Shown piece after piece: positions 1 through 5,104 of a stretch of 23,173 nt of DNA (its first letter is position 1; each line of letters starts with the position of its first letter). A program made the translations under genes and the position numbers. Below the pieces are notes generated by a model. The model saw only the letters and a program-made list of their open reading frames with translations. It was not told the DNA's origin and searched no databases. This DNA is from Caldisericota bacterium (lineage in GTDB: Bacteria > Caldisericota > JANLFM01). The stretch spans positions 1 through 23,173 of the forward strand of contig JANLFM010000022.1 in assembly GCA_024655865.1 (NCBI GenBank), in the 5' to 3' direction.

Positions 1-1
1 T

Positions 2-424
2 GTTTCTTTCCGTGAGGCGCAAGTTCTTGCTGCGGCCCAGGAGCCCTCCCTGGAGTTGGTTTTCCTTTACGATCAGGACAACGACGGCAGGCCCGATTTC
101 GAGAAGCGCTATACCACTTCGCTCGTAAAGGGAGTATTTGTCAATTTTGCTTTTCCAGAGACCGGGAATCGGACCTGGAGCGCCATCATCTCCGCTTTCC
201 TGGGGGTGCTTCTCGGGATTGTGGGAGTGGAGATGGTCCGAACTAAAGAAAAAAGGGGGGTCTTGCTCCTACTGATCATATTTCTTGCAATCCTGGGGTA
301 CGGATTCTTCCTTCTTTACCGCGCTATGCCGTTCAGTTGGCTTGAGACCATCTGTGGCGCTTTAGGTGTCCTGATCGCTGCACTCGGTTACGGAATTTAC
401 AGTAAAGGTAAACCAGCTCCTTAA
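2..424 (+). CDS. C-terminal part of a membrane protein with a calcium-loop-like motif (5' end outside window)
   Basis: The frame is open from base 2 with no upstream stop, so this is the tail of a longer gene; the TTG at 56 is not a convincing start. The visible ~140 residues begin with a soluble stretch carrying D-Q-D-N-D-G-R-P-D-F-E, an EF-hand/dockerin/thrombospondin-type-3-like Asp-rich loop. About 40 residues later come three hydrophobic segments (WSAIISAF.., GVLLLLIIFL.., LETICGALGV..) separated by short basic turns, and a KGKPAP tail. This suggests a secreted or extracytoplasmic domain anchored by a C-terminal membrane bundle. No family is recognised. The stop codon lies in the left flank of the palindromic repeat at 421-467, which may serve as its terminator. 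Confidence is high that it is coding, low on function. Confidence 0.7.
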   Translation, partial: VSFREAQVLAAAQEPSLELVFLYDQDNDGRPDFEKRYTTSLVKGVFVNFAFPETGNRTWSAIISAFLGVLLGIVGVEMVRTKEKRGVLLLLIIFLAILGYGFFLLYRAMPFSWLETICGALGVLIAALGYGIYSKGKPAP

Positions 425-467
425 AAATAGGGACTGTCCCTATTTTTTAAAACAGGCTCCAGGAGCC
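421..467. repeat. Palindromic repeat unit, copy A (likely bidirectional terminator)
   Basis: Bases 423-447 form a perfect inverted repeat around one central base: AAAAATAGGGAC, T, GTCCCTATTTTT. A second small palindrome follows at 455-467 (GGCTCC-A-GGAGCC). The first can fold as a 10-bp stem with a 5-nt ACTGT loop bounded by A and T tracts, as in a bidirectional intrinsic terminator, and it lies between two convergent genes. Bases 436-464 recur exactly at 3457-3485, so this is a dispersed repeat. Similar GGGACAGTCCC palindromes occur dispersed in many genomes and resemble REP-type elements mobilised by REP-associated transposases; that link is inferred, and no transposase is present here. Confidence 0.75.
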
Positions 468-1901
468 CGTTGGGAGGTCCTTGAGGTAGCCTTTCAGCCA
501 CTGGAATTGAGGATTCTCCTCAATAGCTTCTTCCGCCACAAAGGGGATTCCACAGGGAGCGCCCCAGAAGGCCCACAAATGCATTCCTGAAGCAAGATCA
601 GAGGTCGTTACCTTTCCATCCATAGCCCCGCTTGGTGCCTCATGGTAAACGTAGTGTCCGCAAATGGTGCGAGAAGAAGGGTTTTCCTTCCCGAGCCAGG
701 TATCATAATGATCTGCGAGGATAATTTTAGCGATTTCTACATCGATCCTCCCCTTGTATTCCGCCATTAATTCCTCGAAGCGCACTTTCCTTGCCCCGCT
801 GAAGTTCGAGGGATCATCCGCGCTCCATCCCCCACATTCACTCTGGATATCCGGATTCTCGGCGGCGTTGTACCCGGCGAAGTACCCGTTAGATTTTTTC
901 TCAAAGCTTACGTACTCCAGACCCTGTTCGAAGCGAGCGATCTCTCCCGTGCGGACGTCTCCTAAAAGCCAGGAATTGGGATACCCTCCGTTGTTCCCTT
1001 CGTTTAGGAGATTTACAAAATCCTCAATGGAGTCGGCGTACTGCATAGCGCAGCGGGAGCGGAGAAAGGCTGGGGCTCCTTCTTCCCTAAAGCGCTGGAA
1101 ATTATAAATCGTGGTTTCGCATCCCATGAGTCCGGCACCAGTGAGAAAGAAATCTGAGCCCGACCAGATGAGCCCGGGAGCGGATTGCATTACTATGCGG
1201 TACCCCTCCTCCGGGGTAATGTCTAAAATCAGGTTCCAGGGGGAGAAGCTGAAGTAATCCCACCAGGTGTTATGCGCTATGATGATCTTCCCATCAGCCG
1301 TCCAGTCTCCTGTAGCGATGAAGGCACTGCAATGATTAAGCTGGGAAGCACTTCCCTGAACCTTAATCCGCCACCAGCTTGTCAGGTCAATTAAGGTGTT
1401 CAAACAGAAGATGTCCTCGTAGGAGACTTCCACTCCTTGAGCACGTGCCCCGTCAGCAATCCCTTTCATCTCTTCCTGATATTCCGGGTCGACCATTTCC
1501 CCGTAGAACTGCACTGCTTTCTCCCGGAAGAAAGAGAAATCTTGACCTGTGTCGTGTTTCAGGCTGTAATCCTGAATCTTGATATTTTCCATGATCTCTT
1601 CCCCGAGTAAATAACCATGCTGGAATCCCCGCTCATACGGGCTCCCGGAAATTCTCAGGCGAATCCAGCCCCCTATATCTTCCCTTGTTCCTCCGATTTG
1701 GGGAGTGGTGGGTGTTCCCGTTGGTTGAGGCAAGAAGGGGGAGGGTGTGGATCCCGTTTCAGTAGGAGAAGTAAAAGGGATGCTCCCGCTCTCGGGTGGG
1801 ATTGAGGGGGAAGGGCTCCCGCATCCGCAGAGAAGAATTCCGCAGAGCATAGTGATTAAGGAAAGAGAAATATATTTAGCCGGCGGGTTCGCTTTTACCA
1901 T
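447..1901 (-). CDS. Lipoprotein, C45 / phospholipase B-like Ntn-hydrolase
   Basis: A 484-residue secreted lipoprotein. Residues 10-26 are a hydrophobic signal peptide ending in a lipobox (L-C-G before Cys27), followed by a Ser/Thr/Pro/Gly-rich tether to about residue 72. The catalytic domain opens with E-R-G-F-Q-H-G (residues ~90-96), typical of C45 acyltransferase/hydrolases. Residue 191 lies in N-H-C-S-A-F and is the expected autocatalytic cut site, whose Cys becomes the N-terminal nucleophile. The following DWTADGK.. IIAHNTWWDY matches the phospholipase B-like/C45 substrate-pocket pattern. It probably cleaves an amide or ester bond on acyl substrates outside the membrane; the substrate is unknown. 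The start is ATG at 1901 with AAAAGGGG about 13 nt upstream. The last residues (SWSLF, then stop) are encoded by the palindromic repeat, so the C-terminus has been remodelled by it. Confidence 0.8.
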   Translation of the reverse strand: MVKANPPAKYISLSLITMLCGILLCGCGSPSPSIPPESGSIPFTSPTETGSTPSPFLPQPTGTPTTPQIGGTREDIGGWIRLRISGSPYERGFQHGYLLGEEIMENIKIQDYSLKHDTGQDFSFFREKAVQFYGEMVDPEYQEEMKGIADGARAQGVEVSYEDIFCLNTLIDLTSWWRIKVQGSASQLNHCSAFIATGDWTADGKIIIAHNTWWDYFSFSPWNLILDITPEEGYRIVMQSAPGLIWSGSDFFLTGAGLMGCETTIYNFQRFREEGAPAFLRSRCAMQYADSIEDFVNLLNEGNNGGYPNSWLLGDVRTGEIARFEQGLEYVSFEKKSNGYFAGYNAAENPDIQSECGGWSADDPSNFSGARKVRFEELMAEYKGRIDVEIAKIILADHYDTWLGKENPSSRTICGHYVYHEAPSGAMDGKVTTSDLASGMHLWAFWGAPCGIPFVAEEAIEENPQFQWLKGYLKDLPTGSWSLF

Positions 1902-2004
1902 GGATTGATTTTAACCCCTTTTGGGATTAAGGCTAAGGAAGAATAACTGCATTCTTTTCAAGCCCTCACAAACCACTTCAAGCCTAAAAATTGAGGCCAA
2001 AAAT

Positions 2005-2018
2005 GGGGTGAAATCGAT
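2005..2018 (+). repeat. 14-bp copy of the glnA ribosome-binding region
   Basis: GGGGTGAAATCGAT at 2005-2018 is repeated exactly at 2104-2117, where it is the glnA Shine-Dalgarno sequence plus the AT of the start codon. In the upstream copy the start position reads ATT and is followed shortly by a stop. It may be a local duplication relic or a protein/RNA binding site. Confidence 0.6.
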
Positions 2019-2058
2019 TAAATGATTCGGTAAGGCATCACTGTCCATTTTTTCTCCC

Positions 2059-2087
2059 TTGCCCTCCCGCCTCCTTTGTGCTAAAAC
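2059..2087 (+). promoter_or_regulatory. Possible glnA promoter (weak)
   Basis: TTGCCC at 2059-2064 and TAAAAC at 2082-2087 are separated by 17 bp. Each matches the sigma-70 consensus at four of six positions. It would give a leader of about 20 nt before glnA. No GlnR-type (TGTNA-N7-TNACA) operator was seen. This is a tentative call from spacing only. Confidence 0.25.
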
Positions 2088-2115
2088 CCTAAAAACCACT
2101 CAAGGGGTGAAATCG

Positions 2116-3444
2116 ATGCTTTCAAAGGAAGAAATCGAAGAAAGGTTAAAACTTGATGGGGTGCGCTTCGTCAATTTACAGTTTACCGATCTTGTAGGGA
2201 TGGTGAAGACCGTAACGGTCCCGGTGAAACAATTCATAGAAGAAACTATGGAGTACGGAACCTGGTTCGACGGTTCCTCCATTGAGGGTTTTGCCCGAAT
2301 CGCTGAAAGCGACATGTACCTCGTTCCCGATCTCGAGACCTACGCCCTCGTTCCTTGGGACAAGGGAGAAAACACCACTGCTCGCTTTATCTGTGATGTC
2401 TACACCCCGAAGGGAGACAGGTTCGAGGGAGATCCCCGTTTTGTCCTCACAAAGGCCATTAAGGCAGCCAGGGAATTAGGTTATGAGTACAAGGCGGGCC
2501 CGGAAATGGAGTTCTTTCTCTTTAAATCCCAACCGAACGGCGAGGCCTTAGCTCAGCCGCACGACCGCGCCGGGTACTTCGATGTCTCCACAGACCTGGC
2601 CTCCCATGTGCGCCGCCAGATGGTGAACGCTCTCCTCTTTTTCGGCATCCAGGTGGAGGCTCATCACCATGAAGTGGCGGTGGGACAGCACGAGATCGAT
2701 TTCCGCTATGCCGATGCCCTGCGCACCGCTGATAATGTGGTCACCTTCAGGTTAACCGTGAAGGCTGTAGCTCAGATCAACGGCCTCTACGCCACTTTCA
2801 TGCCCAAGCCCATTTTTGGAATTGCGGGATCGGGAATGCATGTGCACCAGAGTTTAACCGATGTCCAGAGTGGTAAAAACTTATTTTTTGACCCCCAAGA
2901 TCCCTACATGCTCTCCCCGCTGGCTCGCAAATTCATCGCCGGACAGCTCTATCATGCCCGTGGGATGTGTGCCATCCTCGCTCCGCTCGTCAACTCCTAC
3001 AAGAGATTAGTAGCAGGTTATGAGGCTCCGGTTTATATCTCCTGGGGTTCCCGAAACCGCTCCGCTTTAATTCGCGTTCCCAGAATCAACCCTCGTAAAC
3101 CGGATGCTGCTCGCTTAGAGCTTCGCTGCCCTGATCCTTCTTGCAACCCTTACCTGGCTTTGAGCGTGATGCTGGCCTGCGGACTGGACGGAATAAAGAG
3201 GGATCTTTCTCTCCCCGAGCCAGCCGAAGAGGACCTCTATCATTCCCAGATCAACCAGGACTTGCCTAGGCTTCCGGGCTCTTTAAATGAGGCTTTGATG
3301 GAGCTCCAGAAGGACGAAGTGGTCAGGGAAACCCTGGGAGAACACGTCTTCCAGCGATTCCTGGAGGCTAAGACCCAGGAGTGGCACGAGTATCGGTCCC
3401 AGGTTACGAGCTGGGAAATCGAACGTTACCTCCCAGTGTTTTAA
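2116..3444 (+). CDS. glnA: Glutamine synthetase type I (alpha-type)
   Basis: A 442-residue glutamine synthetase making glutamine from glutamate, ammonia and ATP in the cytoplasm; the usual form is a dodecamer. The N-terminal beta-grasp domain holds W-F-D-G-S-S-I-E-G-F. The catalytic domain holds the metal-ligand strand G-P-E-M-E-F-F-L-F, the H-H-E-V-A-x-G-Q-H-E-I-D-F segment, the ATP-binding loop K-P-I-F-G-I-A-G-S-G-M-H-V-H, N-R-S-A-L-I-R-V-P and N-P-Y-L-A-L. Length and the uninterrupted core fit the alpha subtype (Firmicutes, Thermotogae, archaea), which is usually feedback-regulated and not adenylylated. Start: ATG 2116, five bases after GGGGTGA; the longer open frame from 2059 is rejected because family N-termini begin near LSKEEIEERLK. 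The stop codon abuts palindromic repeat copy B. No other nitrogen-regulation gene is adjacent, so it is probably a single-gene transcript. Confidence 0.97.
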   Translation: MLSKEEIEERLKLDGVRFVNLQFTDLVGMVKTVTVPVKQFIEETMEYGTWFDGSSIEGFARIAESDMYLVPDLETYALVPWDKGENTTARFICDVYTPKGDRFEGDPRFVLTKAIKAARELGYEYKAGPEMEFFLFKSQPNGEALAQPHDRAGYFDVSTDLASHVRRQMVNALLFFGIQVEAHHHEVAVGQHEIDFRYADALRTADNVVTFRLTVKAVAQINGLYATFMPKPIFGIAGSGMHVHQSLTDVQSGKNLFFDPQDPYMLSPLARKFIAGQLYHARGMCAILAPLVNSYKRLVAGYEAPVYISWGSRNRSALIRVPRINPRKPDAARLELRCPDPSCNPYLALSVMLACGLDGIKRDLSLPEPAEEDLYHSQINQDLPRLPGSLNEALMELQKDEVVRETLGEHVFQRFLEAKTQEWHEYRSQVTSWEIERYLPVF

Positions 3445-3485
3445 AAAATGGGGACAGTCCCTATTTTTTAAAACAGGCTCCAGGA
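3441..3485. repeat. Palindromic repeat unit, copy B
   Basis: AAAAATGGGGAC (3444-3455), central A, GTCCCTATTTTT (3457-3468), with one G:T wobble in the stem. Bases 3457-3485 equal 436-464 of copy A without mismatch, including the CAGGCTCCAGGA tail. It sits at the glnA stop codon and could terminate glnA transcription. Its last 12 bases are also the first 12 of the duplicated patatin segment (3474-3593), so the junction lies within this shared sequence. Confidence 0.75.
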
Positions 3486-3593
3486 ATTTATCCCACCCCA
3501 CCACTCCCACTCTGGGAGAGATCACAAGATCGGCCCAGCGCACGTTCTCTCGAGCCAGATGATACCTCAAGGCGTTGATGGAATTGTTAACGA
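3474..3593 (-). pseudogene. Duplicated 120-bp fragment of the neighbouring patatin gene
   Basis: Bases 3474-3593 match 4367-4486 at 119 of 120 positions (the single difference is 3583 A against 4476 G). They encode part of the patatin C-terminal region, including N-N-S-I-N-A-L-R-Y-H-L and V-V-G-W-D-K-F-L-E-P. The fragment has no start, no catalytic motif and runs into the palindromic repeat, so it is not a functional gene. One mismatch in 120 bp implies a recent event. Together with 4367-4486 it forms direct repeats flanking the NYN gene, 893 bp apart. Confidence 0.9.
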
Positions 3594-3663
3594 GCCGCGA
3601 AGGAAAAGGCACGATGCATTATTAGGAACACCTCGGGAATGGCACTTCCCAGAGTAAAAAGTA

Positions 3664-3691
3664 TTGACAAGTGACTTAGCGCTGGTATAAT
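3664..3691 (+). promoter_or_regulatory. Near-consensus sigma-70 promoter
   Basis: TTGACA at 3664-3669 and TATAAT at 3686-3691, both perfect consensus hexamers with a 16-bp spacer. It is the strongest promoter-like sequence I found in the window. It reads rightward, opposite to the NYN gene, and no protein gene follows in its direction. An inverted repeat ATCGT-AATC-ACGAT (3695-3708) covers the expected transcription start and could be an operator or a 5' hairpin. Confidence 0.75.
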
Positions 3692-3696
3692 TAGAT

Positions 3697-3758
3697 CGTA
3701 ATCACGATGGGGGGACACACCTAAGGGTTAGTCCGAAGGTTAATGCCTCCCATTTTTT
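3697..3758 (+). ncRNA. Candidate small structured RNA
   Basis: A transcript from the 3664-3691 promoter would begin near 3697-3699. It contains GGGGGG (3709-3714) pairing with CCTCCC (3746-3751), a nested ACCT (3719-3722) / AGGT (3737-3740) stem and an alternative CTAA-GGG-TTAG hairpin, then six T residues at 3753-3758. Promoter, fold and T-run within about 60 bases form a plausible small RNA unit whose 3' end is antisense to the last codons of the NYN gene. No known RNA family is recognised. Alternatively it is a promoter orphaned by rearrangement. Confidence 0.35.
3709..3758 (+). terminator. Possible intrinsic terminator of the rightward transcript
   Basis: A GGGGGG/CCTCCC outer stem (3709-3714 with 3746-3751) is followed after one A by T6 at 3753-3758. 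The loop is large but contains the nested ACCT/AGGT pairing, so the terminator is imperfect by standard criteria. On the opposite strand there is no T-run in the correct place. Confidence 0.35.
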
Positions 3759-4234
3759 AATTCAAGCTTACCTTTGAGATCACTTAGGAAAGCTGCATCA
3801 GTCAGAAATTCCCTTAGGAGTGAAGAAAAGCTCCTTTTGTTAGGTATTAAAAGTTTCCGCAGCTTCCCATTTTTTTTCAAGTAGTCTATCAAGCAATGAA
3901 AATCTCCATCTCCGGTGACTATTACCGCTTTATCATAGTTGTTAAGCTCAATCATTGCTTTAAGCACTAATTCAGCATCTATATTTCCTTTTACCTCGCC
4001 ATTGGGTTTTTGGACAACCGGTTTAAAAACAATTTCGTACCCATATCTCCTTAATCCTGAATAAAGGTTTTCGTACTTTTTGACATAGCCTATAAATATA
4101 AAGGCTTTCTCTACATTGAACTTGTCCTTTAAGTAAGCTCTAAATCGCTTAAAATCCAGCTTCCATCCTTGATTCTGAATTCCCAGGTGCAGGTTCTGGC
4201 AATCGATAAAGGCGTAAACAGTTTCTCTTTTCAT
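3740..4234 (-). CDS. NYN-domain (LabA/DUF88-type) putative ribonuclease
   Basis: A 164-residue protein covering one NYN domain, a PIN-like metal-dependent nuclease fold usually acting on RNA. Visible acidic centre: F-I-D11-C-Q-N near the N-terminus, G-N-I-D86-A-E-L-V in the middle, and V-T-G-D109-G-D111-F, all in family order. The length is normal for a stand-alone NYN protein. The gene is clearly more AT-rich than its neighbours and is flanked by a 120-bp direct repeat of patatin sequence, suggesting a recent insertion. It starts 58 bp after the patatin stop in the same direction, so it may be co-transcribed. The Shine-Dalgarno is weak (GGGATTG). The 15 bases before its ATG resemble one end of some CRISPR repeats (see findings). 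Confidence 0.85.
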   Translation of the reverse strand: MKRETVYAFIDCQNLHLGIQNQGWKLDFKRFRAYLKDKFNVEKAFIFIGYVKKYENLYSGLRRYGYEIVFKPVVQKPNGEVKGNIDAELVLKAMIELNNYDKAVIVTGDGDFHCLIDYLKKNGKLRKLLIPNKRSFSSLLREFLTDAAFLSDLKGKLELKNGRH

Positions 4235-4292
4235 GTTTCAATCCCATTAAGTCTTCTCGTGCATAATTCGGGTCTTCGGAAAAGCAGGGCTT

Positions 4293-5075
4293 TCATTTTC
4301 CTAATAAGGCTGTCAGTTCCTCGAGTTTCTCCTCCATGGCCTCGACCCCTTTGGGGATGAGCTCCTCAGGCTCCAGGAATTTATCCCACCCCACCACTCC
4401 CACTCTGGGAGAGATCACAAGATCGGCCCAGCGCACGTTCTCTCGAGCCAGATGATACCTCAAGGCGTTGATGGAGTTGTTAACGATGCGTCGATAAGAG
4501 AAAGTGCGGGGGCGGGCCTCCAGAGAGAAGTGCTCGGAGTCCAAATTCACAGCCAGAACCACTTCCGCCCCCATTTCCCTGACTATTTCTGCAGGAACCG
4601 GAGCAGAGAGGCCACCATCTACAAGTAGCCTTCCCCTCCACTCTACAGGCTGGAAGACCAGAGGATAAGCTCCTGAAGCGCGAATGGCGATAGCTACTTC
4701 ACCCTCGTCAATGACGACCCTCTCCCCGGTTAAAAGGTCAGTGGCTATCGCTTTGAAGGGAATTAAAAGATCCTGGAATTTCTTCTTGCCGACCAGGCGT
4801 TCCAGGAAACTGATAATTTTCTGTCCCCGGATCAGGCCCTGGCGGATTGTGGGGTCAATCAGGGAGAGAAGTTCCCTCCAGTTGGTGGAGTAGGCCAATT
4901 CCTCCAGTTGGCCCACATCCATCCAGGAGGCGTAGAGGCCTCCCACCAGCGCTCCTATCGAGGAGCCTGAGACGAAGCTTACGGGAATCTTCTCCCTCTC
5001 CAGGACCTTCAGCACTCCAATGTGCGCCAGTCCCTTTGCTCCGCCAGAGCCTAAAGCTAATCCTAATTTTTTAAT
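4293..5075 (-). CDS. Patatin-like phospholipase, RssA type, apparently AUU-initiated
   Basis: A Ser-Asp dyad lipid acyl hydrolase of about 260 residues, probably cytoplasmic and acting on phospholipids or acylglycerols. Reading from the ATT at 5075: L-A-L-G-S-G-G-A-K-G (residues 6-15) is the oxyanion-hole motif, G-S-S39-I-G holds the nucleophile, and D153-G-G is the second catalytic residue. The first conventional start in frame, GTG at 5015, would delete the oxyanion hole. ATT 5075-5073 lies exactly where the family has ATG (I-K-K-L-G-L-A-L-G) and is six bases after a strong AAGGAAGGTGG ribosome site; a stop codon lies just upstream. The gene begins 29 bp after the hppA stop and is probably co-transcribed with it. 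A 120-bp part of its 3' half (4367-4486) is copied at 3474-3593. Confidence 0.85.
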   Translation of the reverse strand: MKKLGLALGSGGAKGLAHIGVLKVLEREKIPVSFVSGSSIGALVGGLYASWMDVGQLEELAYSTNWRELLSLIDPTIRQGLIRGQKIISFLERLVGKKKFQDLLIPFKAIATDLLTGERVVIDEGEVAIAIRASGAYPLVFQPVEWRGRLLVDGGLSAPVPAEIVREMGAEVVLAVNLDSEHFSLEARPRTFSYRRIVNNSINALRYHLARENVRWADLVISPRVGVVGWDKFLEPEELIPKGVEAMEEKLEELTALLGK

Positions 5076-5092
5076 TCGTGCCCACCTTCCTT
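5073..5092 (-). promoter_or_regulatory. Ribosome binding site with non-canonical AUU start
   Basis: On the minus strand AAGGAAGGTGG (5092-5082) is followed by GCACGA and then ATT (5075-5073). The strong Shine-Dalgarno at ideal spacing supports initiation at this ATT. AUU initiation is known for infC, where it enables autoregulation. Alternatively an ATG mutated to ATT and lowered expression. Confidence 0.6.
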
Positions 5093-5104
5093 AAAAGGAA
5101 GCTA

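Noticed and set aside
2059-2115. Longer glnA start at 2059
   Set aside because: Adds 19 residues absent from the family, whereas ATG 2116 has a strong GGGGTGA ribosome site at proper spacing.
421-3485. The two palindromic repeats as a CRISPR array or insertion sequence ends
   Set aside because: They are 3 kb apart, enclose ordinary chromosomal genes (C45 lipoprotein and glnA) and are not regularly spaced; no transposase lies between them.
3283-3612. 109-codon minus-strand frame across the patatin fragment
   Set aside because: It is a chimera of the duplicated fragment, the palindromic repeat and antisense glnA, with no catalytic residues.
3635-3650. GGGAA/TTCCC hairpin as a terminator
   Set aside because: Only a 5-bp stem and no T-run follows on either strand.
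4293-5015. GTG 5015 as the patatin start
   Set aside because: It would remove the G-S-G-G-A-K-G oxyanion motif, which is conserved in frame upstream and follows a strong ribosome site.
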